Numbered from the stretch's first letter, positions 14,969 through 25,117 are shown. The stretch: DNA of 64,000 nt from Oleispira sp963851095 (GCA_963851095.1 CAWKOX010000001.1:1-64000); one strand, 5' to 3'. Notes: generated from the letters alone by a model not told the origin. Program-made: numbers and translations.

Positions 14969-16144
14969 CTAACCTTCACCGCCAAACAACTTTATAAAGA
15001 ATAGCTTAATGCCATCCCAAAGGCGGCTGAAGAAACCAGATTCCGTTACATCGGTTAAAACAACTAATGAACGCTCAGCTAATACTTTATCGTTTAAGCG
15101 AATGGTTAAAGTACCTTGGCTATCACCGGTATTAAGCGGTGCTTCTATAAATTCATTCGTCAGTGTTTCAATTTCTAATTGTTCTTTCGCGCCGCGTGCG
15201 ATGGTGATGAATAAGTCATTCGCGATGCCGACATCAAATTGTGTTTCTTCACCAAACCAAACCGGTAGCGTTTTGATGCTATCGCCTGCTTGATATAAGC
15301 GATGGGTTTCAAAGTAGCGGAAGCCATAGGTTAATAACTTTTGCGTTTCTGTTGCGCGAGCATTTTCGCTTTTAGTGCCCATCACTACTGCAATTAGACG
15401 CATACCATTTCGCTCGGCAGAGGCGGTTAAGCAAAATCCTGCTTCATCGGTATGGCCTGTTTTTAAGCCATCAACACTTGGGTCGCGCCATAAAAGTTTG
15501 TTGCGGTTTGGTTGGCGAATTTTATTGAATTCGAAATATTTTTCTTTATACAGTGAATAGTATTCTGGGTGATCGTTAATAATTGCTTGCGCTAAAATGG
15601 CCATGTCGCGAGCACTAGAGAAGTGACCTTTTGCTGGCCAGCCCGTGGCATTTTTAAACTGAGTATTCACCATACCCATACGCTGTGTATGTTTATTCAT
15701 AAGATCAACAAAGGCGTCTTCTGAACCGGCTACGTATTCTGATACGGCAATACTGGCATCGTTACCCGATTGAATAATAATGCCTTTGATAAGATCGATT
15801 AATGCAACATCGCGGCCTTCGCGGATGAACATTTTTGAACCGCCCATTTTCCAAGCTTTAATACTGACAGGAACCTGGTCTTGTTCATTCAGGTTGCCTA
15901 AAGCCAATTCGTGAGTGGCTAAATAGCTCGTCATCATTTTGGTCATACTGGCCGGCGGCAATTGCTTGTCAGCATTTTTCTGAACTAAGATCTCGCCACT
16001 GGCGGCATCCATTAGCACGTAGGCTGTTGCGTTTAAAACAGGTGGTTTTGGAATGATTACCGAGTTCGCGTGAACCGATGACATTGCGCAGCTAGCGGTA
16101 ATAACAACCGCTATGCTGGCTTTAACAATTTTTAAAAATTTCAT
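14969..16144 (-). CDS. dacA: D-alanyl-D-alanine carboxypeptidase (PBP5/6 type)
   Basis: The 391-residue enzyme trims the terminal D-Ala from peptidoglycan side chains. It has a signal peptide (…CAMSSVHA), then the three penicillin-binding motifs: SMTK (S-x2-K), SGN and KTGHT. A C-terminal β domain is followed by an amphipathic helix (FSRLWDGIKLFFIKLFG) that tethers the protein to the inner membrane. Length and order match E. coli DacA. It lies between rlpA and ybeD, the usual order. Confidence 0.96.
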   Translation of the reverse strand: MKFLKIVKASIAVVITASCAMSSVHANSVIIPKPPVLNATAYVLMDAASGEILVQKNADKQLPPASMTKMMTSYLATHELALGNLNEQDQVPVSIKAWKMGGSKMFIREGRDVALIDLIKGIIIQSGNDASIAVSEYVAGSEDAFVDLMNKHTQRMGMVNTQFKNATGWPAKGHFSSARDMAILAQAIINDHPEYYSLYKEKYFEFNKIRQPNRNKLLWRDPSVDGLKTGHTDEAGFCLTASAERNGMRLIAVVMGTKSENARATETQKLLTYGFRYFETHRLYQAGDSIKTLPVWFGEETQFDVGIANDLFITIARGAKEQLEIETLTNEFIEAPLNTGDSQGTLTIRLNDKVLAERSLVVLTDVTESGFFSRLWDGIKLFFIKLFGGEG

Positions 16145-16231
16145 AAGCGTATAATTTAAATAATATATAGGTGAATTTAAAAAGTGAATTCTATAAATGA
16201 TGGCCGCATTGTATCAGTTCAAACGCCCGCA

Positions 16232-17014
16232 TCATAGCTGGTGTGCCGCGAGCACTAGCGGATTAGGCAGTTGATTGTTGTTCAAAATGGAAATGACTTT
16301 ATCCATTTCCTGCCCTTCTGGTATGGGGCCAATTCTTACTTTATGCAAGCTACGGGTATCGTTCGTTATTATATCCACAGGCCACTGCTGCAAGGCTTGA
16401 AGTTTTTGCTGTAAAGCTTTGGCTGATTGCTCGTTACTTAACGCAACCACTTGCAGCCATTTTTCTGGGCCTTTAGACGGAGCAGAAATAACTTCTAAAC
16501 TCACGGCTGCCGTTCCCATCTTATGAATCCCCAGCTTTACCGCAGCGGCGTAAGACAAGTCGACAATTCGGCCTTCATGAAATGGCCCACGATCATTCAC
16601 TCGTACGATCACAGATTCTTGATTATCCAGACGCGTTACTTTGACATAACTCGGAATCGGCAAGGTTTTATGCGCTGCCGTCATCTGATACACATCGTAA
16701 ATTTCACCATTTGAGGTCGCATGACCATGAAACTTCATGCCGTACCAAGAAGCAAAACCTTGCTGTTTAAACCCTGCGCCTTGCGACATCACGGCATATT
16801 CTTGGCCTAGCACCGTATAGCGACGCGGATTTCCCATTGAGCTTAAGGGTTCTGCTTTCACTTCTGCATCTTTCAAAGAGGCAGGGTCTAATATCGGATT
16901 CGGTAGAAAGTCTTGAGCGTGTTGATAACGCCCAGTACTACAAGCGCTTATGTTCAATAAGCTGATAAAAAGGCCGATCAAAGTGATCAGCCTTATAGAG
17001 TGGGGAATATTCAT
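16232..17014 (-). CDS. rlpA: RlpA-family septal-ring lytic transglycosylase lipoprotein
   Basis: The 260-residue protein has a lipobox (LNISAC), a double-psi β-barrel (QQGFASWYGMKFHGHATSNG, HKTLPIPSYVKVTRL, VRVNDRGPFH) with the acidic catalytic residue in DRGPF, and a C-terminal SPOR domain (about residues 180-255). RlpA cleaves glycan strands lacking stem peptides at the septum. It lies between mltB and dacA in the elongation and wall operon. Confidence 0.94.
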   Translation of the reverse strand: MNIPHSIRLITLIGLFISLLNISACSTGRYQHAQDFLPNPILDPASLKDAEVKAEPLSSMGNPRRYTVLGQEYAVMSQGAGFKQQGFASWYGMKFHGHATSNGEIYDVYQMTAAHKTLPIPSYVKVTRLDNQESVIVRVNDRGPFHEGRIVDLSYAAAVKLGIHKMGTAAVSLEVISAPSKGPEKWLQVVALSNEQSAKALQQKLQALQQWPVDIITNDTRSLHKVRIGPIPEGQEMDKVISILNNNQLPNPLVLAAHQL

Positions 17015-17027
17015 AAGGGGTTTTAAA

Positions 17028-17993
17028 TTATTTAATCGCTTGGCTTAGTTGGTAAACGGCCATGGCGTACATTCTGCTGTGGTTGTAGCGAGTAATGACA
17101 TAGAAGTTATGATTTCCTAACCAGAACTCAGCCCCCTCTTCGCCCATCAGTTTTACTAAGGTTGCACTCGCATCATCGGCAACCTCTTCGGTTGGCATAA
17201 CGCCCAATGCTTTTAGTTCGCCAGCGGTCCACTTAGGCTTTAAACGATCATTAACCGCTTCTTCGTAGTCAGTGCCTTTTACCTTAACGCGCTGAGTGAC
17301 CGCTTCGTCTTGCTTCCAGCCATGACGTTTAAAGTAGTTAGCCACACTGCCAATGGCATCCGCTTTATTGGTCCATAAGTCTTTTTTATTATCGCCGTCA
17401 TAGTCAATGGCGTAATAACGGTAGCTGCTAGGAATAAACTGACCATAACCCATAGCGCCAGCATAAGAGCCTTTAACATCACCAGGGTTTACGCCTTGCT
17501 CTTGGCTTAATACAAAGAACTCTTTGAGCTCACGCCAAAATAGAGAACGCTTTGGGTAGTCAAATGCTAAGGTCGATAAAGAATCCAGTACGCGATAATT
17601 ACCTTGGCGTTTTCCATAGAAGGTTTCAACGCCGATAATGGCGCCAATGATTTCTTTAGGTACACCAAATTCTTTTTCTGCTTTCGCTAACAGTTCAGCA
17701 TTATCTTTTAGAAATTGCTTACCTTCTTCAATGCGTTTTTCTGTTAAGAAAATTTTGCGATAGTCGGCCCACGTTTTGGTTTTTTCAGCGGGGCGAGAAA
17801 TAGCGGTCAATACTGACTCTAAACGCTCAGCTTGAGAGAGCCAGGCTTTTGCTTGCTCAGGCTTTATGCCGTGTTCTGCTTCTAGTTCTTTTGCAAATTC
17901 GTTGAAACGTTCATGCTGTTCGTAGCCTGCATTAACTACGGTGCTGCCCATAAGTGCTGCACATGTGCTAATCAGTAATGCGATTTTTTTCAC
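17028..17993 (-). CDS. mltB: membrane-bound lytic murein transglycosylase B
   Basis: The 321-residue protein has a signal peptide ending near VNAGYEQ and the MltB catalytic Glu in GAIIGVETFYGKRQG. The family regions YAGAMGYGQFIPSSY and GDNKKDLW follow. It cuts MurNAc-GlcNAc bonds to form anhydro ends. No lipobox is visible, so it is probably soluble in the periplasm rather than lipid-anchored. It follows rodA. Confidence 0.94.
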   Translation of the reverse strand: MKKIALLISTCAALMGSTVVNAGYEQHERFNEFAKELEAEHGIKPEQAKAWLSQAERLESVLTAISRPAEKTKTWADYRKIFLTEKRIEEGKQFLKDNAELLAKAEKEFGVPKEIIGAIIGVETFYGKRQGNYRVLDSLSTLAFDYPKRSLFWRELKEFFVLSQEQGVNPGDVKGSYAGAMGYGQFIPSSYRYYAIDYDGDNKKDLWTNKADAIGSVANYFKRHGWKQDEAVTQRVKVKGTDYEEAVNDRLKPKWTAGELKALGVMPTEEVADDASATLVKLMGEEGAEFWLGNHNFYVITRYNHSRMYAMAVYQLSQAIK

Positions 17994-18047
17994 AATAACT
18001 CCTATTAATTTCGGTATAACGTGGTGACGATGATTATTTTAAAGTGT

Positions 18048-19196
18048 CTATTTAACATCATGAGTATACATCGACATCATAATGCCAAAACCAGCCAATA
18101 AGCTAACGACCGATGTTCCGCCCCAGCTTACCAGAGGTAAAGGCACTCCGACCACCGGTAATAGCCCACTAACCATGCCGATGTTCACAAAAATATAGAT
18201 GAAGAAGGTTACAATTAAACTGCCTGATAACAAGCGCCCAAAGAGCGTACTGCATTTTGCCGCGATGTGAAGACCACGTAGCAGTATGAGAAAATATAAC
18301 GTGAGCAATAGCAATACGCCGATCAGCCCTAATTCTTCAGCCAATACCGCAATAATAAAATCCGTATGACTCTCTGGTAGAAACTCTAATTGCGATTGAG
18401 TTCCCTGCATCCAGCCTTTTCCTTCAATTCCGCCAGAACCAATCGCTGTTTTTGATTGAATAATATTCCAGCCCGAGCCCAGCGGATCACTTTCAGGATT
18501 TAAAAATGTCAGTACCCTCTGCTTCTGATAACTGTGCATCACAAAAAACCACATTAAGGGCGCACAAGCGGCAACCGTGCCAATCATCGAAAAGATAATC
18601 CACCACGGCATGCCTGAAAAAAAGAGCACAATCAGCCCCGAGGTGCCAATAAGAATCGAGGTCCCTAGGTCGGGTTGTTTCAAAATCAATACCAAAGGAA
18701 TCGCAATCAGTCCCATCGCTTTGGCTAAAGTAAATAACTTAGGCGGCGAGCCTTTCGTTGCCATATACCAGGCGACTAATAACGGCAGGGCTAACTTCAT
18801 TAATTCTGACGGCTGAAAACGTGGCAAACCCGGAATGGCCAACCAGCGCTGAGCGCCTTTACCTGTCACGCCCATTACTAATACGCCGACCAAGGCAAGG
18901 ATTCCTAACAAATATGCCCAAGGGGCCAGTAGTTGATAAATTCTGGGCGGTATTTGCGCGGCCACGACCAATACCGTAAAGCCAATCAGGTAATGGATCG
19001 CTTGTTTTTGCACCATTGCGATACTTTGTCCACTGGCACTATAAAGTATCAGCAAGCCCGAAGCGCAGAGTACGATAAGTAAAATAAGCAAAGGAAGATC
19101 TATATGAATGCGGGCAAATAATACCTTGCTGCGCTCAAAGCCTGCTTGGTTAGCTCCCGCAACGGGCATTTGATGACTAAAATCAGTACTTGCCAT
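18048..19196 (-). CDS. rodA: SEDS peptidoglycan glycosyltransferase RodA
   Basis: The 382-residue protein has about ten membrane helices and the SEDS signatures QPDLGTSILI, LEFLPESHTDFIIAVLAEE and PLPLVSWGGTSV. It polymerises glycan strands during cell elongation together with PBP2. Its start overlaps the mrdA stop by one base, so the two are translated together. Confidence 0.97.
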   Translation of the reverse strand: MASTDFSHQMPVAGANQAGFERSKVLFARIHIDLPLLILLIVLCASGLLILYSASGQSIAMVQKQAIHYLIGFTVLVVAAQIPPRIYQLLAPWAYLLGILALVGVLVMGVTGKGAQRWLAIPGLPRFQPSELMKLALPLLVAWYMATKGSPPKLFTLAKAMGLIAIPLVLILKQPDLGTSILIGTSGLIVLFFSGMPWWIIFSMIGTVAACAPLMWFFVMHSYQKQRVLTFLNPESDPLGSGWNIIQSKTAIGSGGIEGKGWMQGTQSQLEFLPESHTDFIIAVLAEELGLIGVLLLLTLYFLILLRGLHIAAKCSTLFGRLLSGSLIVTFFIYIFVNIGMVSGLLPVVGVPLPLVSWGGTSVVSLLAGFGIMMSMYTHDVK

Positions 19197-21034
19197 TAGC
19201 CTTGTGCTCCTAACAAATATTCCTGCATAACCGCTTTCGCAACAGGCCCAGCTGTTCGACCAGCAGACTCTCCGTTTTCAATAATCACGGCAATGGCAAT
19301 GGTTGGGTTTTCGACCGGGGCAAACGCAACAAATAATGCATGATCTCGATTACGCTCGGCCATGGTTTCAGAATCGTATTCTTCGTGCTGTGCAATACTC
19401 ACAACTTGCGAGGTCCCTGTTTTAGCAGCCATGGTGAAGTTCAAGTTATGTCTCAAGGAACGCCCTGTGCCTTTATAGCTAGTAATAACGGCATCCATCG
19501 CTTTAAACATTTTGTCCCAGTTTTTAGGATCTTTTAATATAATATTATCGAGGGCCTTAGAATCATCAACCGTGGAGTCGCCCCCTAAGGTGTCCATTAA
19601 GCGTGGCGTGTGCCATTCACCCTTTGCCGCTAGCACTGCGGTAGCGGTTGCTAGCTGCATAGGGGTTGCCAACATAAAGCCTTGGCCAATCCCTAAATTC
19701 AACGTATCGCCCGCATACCAAGAGCGGCGACGTTTATCTTTTTTCCATTCGCGGTCAGGCAATAAACCCGACAATGCATTAGGCACGTCTAAGGTCATAT
19801 TGCGACCAAAGCCAAATTGGGCCAAAAACGGCGAGATTTCATCAACGGTGGTTTTAAACGCGGCATCATAAAAGTAGGTATCGCACGACTCTACAATCGC
19901 ATCATGCAGGTCTACATGGCCATGACCCGTTCGTTTCCAGTCACGATATAAGCGGTCATCGTTTTCTAGCTTGTACCAACCATTGTCGGCAATTTTATCT
20001 TTCCAAGTAACCGCTCCGGCTTCTAAAAACGACAAACCCAAAAATGGTTTCAAGGTCGACGCCGGTGGATATTGTCCGCGAATCGCGCGATTGAATAACG
20101 GTAGGTCGGGATTTTTACGTAAGCCTGAATACTCTTTATGGGAAATCCCCGTCACAAATGAGTTCGGGTTATAACTCGGGTTGCTGTACTGCGTTAAAAT
20201 GCCTCCTGTCGCAACATCGATGGCAACAACGGCACCACGGTAGCCTTCCATCGCCTTAGCAGCCGCTTTTTGCAAGCGTAAGTCCAAATGCAATACCAAA
20301 TCTTTACCCGGCACGGGGTCAACTTGCTCGATCACTTGTAAGATTCGCCCTCGGGCATTGGTTTCTACTTTCTGATAACCAACCTGCCCGTGCAACGCCT
20401 CTTCGTAACGTTTTTCGATGCCTAATTTACCGATATGCTTAGTCGCACTGTATTGTTTTTTATCGAGTCGCTGCGTTTCTTTTTCGTTAATACGGCCAAC
20501 ATACCCAAGGGCATGAACGGTCAATTCACCTTCAGGATAATGGCGTACGAGGCGTGCTTCCACATCGATGCCTGGCAAATAAAAACGGTTTACCATCACT
20601 TGTGCAATTTCTTCTTCCGTTAGCTGATACTTAACAACGACGGCTTCATAAGGGCGACGTCTGTATTTTAAACGCTTAAGGAATTGCTCTTCATCGCGTT
20701 CGCTGATTGAAATTACACTTTTTAAATACGATAAGGTTGAATCAACATCGCTCACCCGTTCTTTTATAAGCGTCAGACTGTAGCTAGGCACATTTTCAGC
20801 CAGCAATACGCCATTGCGATCGTAGATTAAGCCTCGGTTGGGGGCGATAGGTCTAAGCTGAATGCGATTATTTTCAGACAGGTCTTGATATTTTTGGTGT
20901 TCAACAATTTGTAAAAATGCGATGCGGCTCGCTAACACGGAGAGTAAAATAAAGATAAATATCGTGATGAAGATGGCGCGACTGCGAAACAGCCTTTGTT
21001 CTGCTTGTTTATTTCTGAACGAATTCCCCCGCAT
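19196..21034 (-). CDS. mrdA: penicillin-binding protein 2
   Basis: The 612-residue class B PBP is the transpeptidase partner of RodA in the elongasome. It has an N-terminal membrane anchor (IFITIFIFILLSVLASRIAFL), a dimerisation domain beginning NRGLIYDRNGVLLAENVPS, and transpeptidase motifs STLK (in PPASTLKPF), SCD and KTGTSQ. Length is normal. Gene order rlmH-mrdA-rodA is standard. Confidence 0.97.
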   Translation of the reverse strand: MRGNSFRNKQAEQRLFRSRAIFITIFIFILLSVLASRIAFLQIVEHQKYQDLSENNRIQLRPIAPNRGLIYDRNGVLLAENVPSYSLTLIKERVSDVDSTLSYLKSVISISERDEEQFLKRLKYRRRPYEAVVVKYQLTEEEIAQVMVNRFYLPGIDVEARLVRHYPEGELTVHALGYVGRINEKETQRLDKKQYSATKHIGKLGIEKRYEEALHGQVGYQKVETNARGRILQVIEQVDPVPGKDLVLHLDLRLQKAAAKAMEGYRGAVVAIDVATGGILTQYSNPSYNPNSFVTGISHKEYSGLRKNPDLPLFNRAIRGQYPPASTLKPFLGLSFLEAGAVTWKDKIADNGWYKLENDDRLYRDWKRTGHGHVDLHDAIVESCDTYFYDAAFKTTVDEISPFLAQFGFGRNMTLDVPNALSGLLPDREWKKDKRRRSWYAGDTLNLGIGQGFMLATPMQLATATAVLAAKGEWHTPRLMDTLGGDSTVDDSKALDNIILKDPKNWDKMFKAMDAVITSYKGTGRSLRHNLNFTMAAKTGTSQVVSIAQHEEYDSETMAERNRDHALFVAFAPVENPTIAIAVIIENGESAGRTAGPVAKAVMQEYLLGAQG

Positions 21035-21080
21035 TCCTACTTCTCGCTTTTTTTATTATTAGCTACTGATTAGGTTGATC

Positions 21081-21548
21081 TTATTTATGGTACGGATGAT
21101 TTTGCAGAATCGTCCAAGCACGATAAACCTGCTCTGCCATTACAATACGGACGAGGGGATGTGGCAAGGTTAAATTTGATAGTGACCAGCGCTGGTTAGC
21201 ACGCGCCATAACGTCATCGCTCATGCCATCGGGGCCACCAATTAATAAACAGATGTCTTTGCCATCCATTCGCCAATTGGCTAATTGCTCGCTCAGCTGC
21301 TCGGTGCTCCAGGGCTTGCCTTTAACATCGAGAGCCACCACCCATTCTTGAGGTTTGATGGCTTTTAACAGCATTTCGCCTTCTTGCTGTTTAACCTTAG
21401 CCACGGAGGTGCTTTTACCTCGGTGACCGCTGGCGAGTTCCACCAGCTCTAAGCTGCAATCAGAAGGTAGACGCTTGGCATATTCTTTATAGCCTTGCTC
21501 TACCCAAGATGGCATCTTTTGACCGACGGCTAATAATCGTAATTTCAT
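21081..21548 (-). CDS. rlmH: 23S rRNA pseudouridine1915 N3-methyltransferase
   Basis: The 155-residue SPOUT methyltransferase has the family size and motifs MPSWVEQGYKEYAKRLP, LLIGGPDG and the C-terminal LPHPLVRIVMAEQVYRAW knot. It methylates pseudouridine 1915 in helix 69 of the 70S ribosome. Confidence 0.97.
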   Translation of the reverse strand: MKLRLLAVGQKMPSWVEQGYKEYAKRLPSDCSLELVELASGHRGKSTSVAKVKQQEGEMLLKAIKPQEWVVALDVKGKPWSTEQLSEQLANWRMDGKDICLLIGGPDGMSDDVMARANQRWSLSNLTLPHPLVRIVMAEQVYRAWTILQNHPYHK

Positions 21549-21574
21549 AGGTCTACTTTCTTATGAGTCTACGA

Positions 21575-21934
21575 TTATTCTACGTCTTGCGACTCTTCAG
21601 CTTGCTCTTCGCTAGGCTCGCCCCATAGGCGTTCTAGGTCGTAAAAGTGACGCGCTTGCTCAGTCATTACATGAACAATCACATCACCTAAATCTAATAA
21701 CATCCAATCAGATGAATCACGACCTTCAGCACCAAGAGGTTTTAGACCTTTTGCTTTTGCTTCGGCAGACGCATTATCACAAACGGCTTGGGCGTGTTTT
21801 TTAGACGTACCCGTCGCTAGGATCATGTAATCAGTTACCGAAGTACGGCCTCGTACATCAATTACTGTGATGTCTTTAGCTTTCAGTTCTTCTAGAGCAT
21901 TGATAACTAATTGTTTAATTTCTTCAGGTTGCAT
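21575..21934 (-). CDS. rsfS: ribosome silencing factor RsfS
   Basis: RsfS binds ribosomal protein uL14 and blocks subunit joining in slow growth. Visible marks are TDYMILATGTSKKHAQAV, EGRDSSDWMLLDLGDVIVHVM and RHFYDLERLWG. I chose the ATG at 21934 (MQPEEI), about 119 residues. An in-frame TTG at 21961 would overlap nadD and add a poorly conserved serine/glutamate stretch. Confidence 0.95.
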   Translation of the reverse strand: MQPEEIKQLVINALEELKAKDITVIDVRGRTSVTDYMILATGTSKKHAQAVCDNASAEAKAKGLKPLGAEGRDSSDWMLLDLGDVIVHVMTEQARHFYDLERLWGEPSEEQAEESQDVE

Positions 21935-21953
21935 TGAGTCTTCGCTTTCGCTT

Positions 21954-22607
21954 TCAGTCAAATTTATAAAGTTGGTATTCTGCTATGTACTTTAATACGG
22001 CATCAGGGGTTAATAATTGAGCCCCTTTACCCTGCGCTAGCAAGCTACGCAAATACGTTGCAGATACATCTAATAAGCGCCAATTTAGGCGAATTAGCTT
22101 TCCGTTTGTGCATTCTAACAAATTATCCAGCTCTGTGGCGTGTTGTTTCAGCCATTGGCCTTGTAATGTAGTGTATGGGAACTGATTTTCGTGACCTCGG
22201 TTAATAATTACGAGGTTGGCGAGACCCAAAAACTCATTAATTCGATGCCATTGATGGATAGATTCCCATGCGTCATCCCCAATTACCCAGCTTAGCGCTG
22301 TGTTTTTGGGTAATTGTTTTTTTAATTCTTCTAACGTCGCGACACTGTAACTCGGTTGATCGCGTTTTAGTTCGATATCATCAGCAATGATACCGCTTAC
22401 CCCTTGCTGCGCAAGACTTTCACAGGCCAACTGCACCATCGCTAAACGTTGCTGAGCGCTGGCTTTAGGTTGTTCGCGGTGTGGTGGGACGTTGTTGGGA
22501 ATTAGACGAACCTCATCAAACCCTGCAAGACGCAATTCTACCGCCATTCGTAAATGGCCGATGTGAATGGGGTCAAAGGTGCCGCCTAATATCGCAATGT
22601 GCTTCAT
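21954..22607 (-). CDS. nadD: nicotinate-nucleotide adenylyltransferase
   Basis: The 217-residue enzyme transfers AMP from ATP to nicotinate mononucleotide in NAD synthesis. GGTFDPIHIGHL holds the nucleotidyltransferase H-x-G-H pair, and VSATYLRSLL is the C-terminal ISSTxIR-like motif. It precedes rsfS in the normal order. Confidence 0.96.
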   Translation of the reverse strand: MKHIAILGGTFDPIHIGHLRMAVELRLAGFDEVRLIPNNVPPHREQPKASAQQRLAMVQLACESLAQQGVSGIIADDIELKRDQPSYSVATLEELKKQLPKNTALSWVIGDDAWESIHQWHRINEFLGLANLVIINRGHENQFPYTTLQGQWLKQHATELDNLLECTNGKLIRLNWRLLDVSATYLRSLLAQGKGAQLLTPDAVLKYIAEYQLYKFD

Positions 22608-22635
22608 TTAAATGGGTTCATTCTTTAGCAAGCTT

Positions 22636-22752
22636 AGTCGCATAAATAGGTATTTATTCCGCAAAACGGCGTAAATACGTCCATGTAGCCTTGAGCTCGC
22701 CATCCATGGCTCCCACATTTGCTACACAAACACCTATTCATACGACTAGGAA
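22636..22752. repeat. nested inverted repeat between proA and nadD
   Basis: Outer arms TAGTCGCATAAATAGGT and ACCTATTCATACGACTAG pair with few mismatches. Inside them TGTAGC/GCTACA and then GCCA-TCCA-TGGC pair. The 13-base core CGCCATCCATGGC also occurs in the second repeat unit inside the group II intron (1672-1685). It could be a REP-like or MITE-like element that folds as one long cruciform. Confidence 0.6.
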
Positions 22753-22770
22753 ACGTTTTGTGTTAATGAA

Positions 22771-24030
22771 TTACTTACGGATTTCACCATCACCCAATAC
22801 CACATACTTTTGCGATGTTAAGCCATCAAGGCCAACGGGGCCACGGGCGTGAATTTTATCGGTAGAAATACCGATTTCAGCGCCTAAGCCATATTCGAAG
22901 CCATCCGCAAAGCGCGTCGACGCATTGATCATTACCGAGCTTGAATCCACTTCAACTAAGAAGCGACGCGATTTAGTGTAATTCTCACTCACGATGGTAT
23001 CCGTATGATGAGAACCGTGAGTATTAATATGGTCAATGGCTTCATCCAAATCTGCAACGATCTTAATCGATAAGATCGGTGCTAAATATTCCGTATCCCA
23101 ATCTTCTTCCGTCGCCGCGACTGCGGTGGATAAAAGCGCCATGGTTTTTTCACAGCCACGTAACTCAACGCCAATCGCAATATAAGCCGATGCTAGGTCT
23201 GGCAAAATTCTTTCAGCAATATTCTCATGGACCAATAAGGTTTCCATGGTATTACAAGTGCCATAGCGATGGGTTTTAGAATTGATTGCGATGTTAGTTG
23301 CTTTCGCTAGATCAGCTTCTTCATCGATATAAACGTGGCAAATACCATCAAGGTGTTTGATCACCGTGACTTTGGCATCACGACTAACGCGTTCGATTAA
23401 GCCTTTGCCGCCACGAGGAACGATAACATCTACGTATTCTGGCATGGTGATTAACTCACCCACCGCTGCACGGTCAGTCGTTTCAATAACTTGAACGGCT
23501 TGCGCGGGTAAACCTGCATCTTCCAAACCTTTAGCAATGCACAAAGCCAACGCTTGGTTGGATTCAATCGCTTCTGAACCACCGCGTAAAATCGTTGCGT
23601 TGCCCGACTTTAAGCACAAGCTTGCCGCTTCGATCGTCACGTTTGGACGCGATTCATAGATAATACCGATAACGCCTAACGGCACACGCATCTTACCCAC
23701 TTGAATACCGCTTGGACGATAGTTCAAATCGGTAATACCCCCCACAGGATCGGCTAAACCAGCAACCTGCTTTAAGCCTTCTAACATGGTATCGATGCGA
23801 CCATCGGTTAATTCTAGGCGGTCTAATAATGCGGCATCTAAACCATTTTCTTCACCGCGTGCCATATCTTTTGCATTGGCGACTTTTAGTGCTTCGCGGC
23901 TCGCTTCAATCTGCTGTGCAATATTCAATAATGCTTGGTTTTTAACCCCTGTTGTCGCACGAGCCATCGCTCGAGACGCTTTACGCGCTTGCTGACCTAG
24001 GGTTTGCATATATTGTTGAATTTCCATCAT
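22771..24030 (-). CDS. proA: gamma-glutamyl phosphate reductase
   Basis: The 419-residue enzyme reduces glutamyl-5-phosphate to the semialdehyde in proline synthesis. The catalytic Cys lies in HRYGTCNTMETLLVH; GVIGIIYESRPNVT and ARGPVGLDGLTSQKY are family signatures. It is at the upstream end of the proA-nadD-rsfS-rlmH series. Confidence 0.97.
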   Translation of the reverse strand: MMEIQQYMQTLGQQARKASRAMARATTGVKNQALLNIAQQIEASREALKVANAKDMARGEENGLDAALLDRLELTDGRIDTMLEGLKQVAGLADPVGGITDLNYRPSGIQVGKMRVPLGVIGIIYESRPNVTIEAASLCLKSGNATILRGGSEAIESNQALALCIAKGLEDAGLPAQAVQVIETTDRAAVGELITMPEYVDVIVPRGGKGLIERVSRDAKVTVIKHLDGICHVYIDEEADLAKATNIAINSKTHRYGTCNTMETLLVHENIAERILPDLASAYIAIGVELRGCEKTMALLSTAVAATEEDWDTEYLAPILSIKIVADLDEAIDHINTHGSHHTDTIVSENYTKSRRFLVEVDSSSVMINASTRFADGFEYGLGAEIGISTDKIHARGPVGLDGLTSQKYVVLGDGEIRK

Positions 24031-24181
24031 CGTTCTCTTTATATGTGGACGGCTTTTAATAATCTCTAGATGGCCTCAGTATACAGTGAAGAAAAGCTTT
24101 GTTCATCCACTCTTATTTGCAACTATCCTTTGATTGCCACTACACTTATAGCAATTGAACTCTACAGTTGTCTCATCGTTT

Positions 24182-25117
24182 ATGGAAAAGCCTGCCCTTC
24201 AGCAAGTTATCATTCTTCAAGTCAAAGTTGTTTATTGCTTATTGGCTGCTTTCGCTCTCAGTATTATTGCGCTGTTAGATTACCTAAAACAGGAGAAAAT
24301 ATTTGCCATTGTTGCCGCAACGTTTAGTGCCTTGCTTATTGTGTATGCCAGCTACCTTCTACTAAGAAGAAAAAAACGCACCGCCCCTTATGTCGAGTGG
24401 GCGCTCACATTGTTATTAGGCTGCTTCACAATTTTTGGCATGCAACAAGAAAGCTACGTGGCTCAATGGGTCTATTTTTTCCCCATTTATGTCTTTTTCC
24501 TTTTTCCCTTCAACGTTGCTAACTACATCACCCTCACATACAGCGCGGTGATTTTTTTGGTCGTATTGAATAACTTTGATAGTTACATTCGCCTGCAGCT
24601 ACTTTTCACCTATACCGCCTGCTACTCATTCTCGCTGGTTTACGCACTGGTCAATGAACGCAGTAATATGATGCTATCCAACCTCATTAATACCGACCCC
24701 TTAACCCAGGTGTATAACGAACATCAGTTTCATCACAACATGAGCAAAGAAATTACCAGAGCCGATCGTCAGCGCACAGGGCTTGCCCTAATCGCAATTC
24801 GTCTGCCAGCGGTCTGGCAGCAGTTAAAAGCCGAAGAATATGAAAATAGAATTGCCAATGCAGGGCACCGATTACAATCGAGCATTCGAGAGTTTGATAC
24901 CTGCTACCGTTTAAACAACGATGATTTTGTGGTGATGCTGCCTAATAGTAACCGTGAAGACGGTGAAGCTTTATGCAAAAACCTACTGGCCGATATTAGT
25001 CGGTCGCGACATGCGCACCAAAATGTATTTTTAATCAAGCTGGCCACCTATAGACCAGAGGATGATAGCTACAGTTTATTAAAACGCGCGGCGTCTCAAT
25101 TTGAGGAGACGAAATAA
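24182..25117 (+). CDS. membrane protein with degenerate GGDEF domain (first of a pair)
   Basis: With the ATG at 24182 the product has 311 residues: about six membrane helices (residues 10-165), then a GGDEF-like domain starting NTDPLTQVYNEHQFHH. The signature GGDEF is replaced by LNNDDF, and the Mg-binding and GTP-binding residues around it are not conserved, so it should not make cyclic di-GMP. It may sense a membrane signal or bind another protein. Its stop overlaps the start of the next gene in TAATG, and the two are clearly paralogues. Confidence 0.8.
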   Translation: MEKPALQQVIILQVKVVYCLLAAFALSIIALLDYLKQEKIFAIVAATFSALLIVYASYLLLRRKKRTAPYVEWALTLLLGCFTIFGMQQESYVAQWVYFFPIYVFFLFPFNVANYITLTYSAVIFLVVLNNFDSYIRLQLLFTYTACYSFSLVYALVNERSNMMLSNLINTDPLTQVYNEHQFHHNMSKEITRADRQRTGLALIAIRLPAVWQQLKAEEYENRIANAGHRLQSSIREFDTCYRLNNDDFVVMLPNSNREDGEALCKNLLADISRSRHAHQNVFLIKLATYRPEDDSYSLLKRAASQFEETK

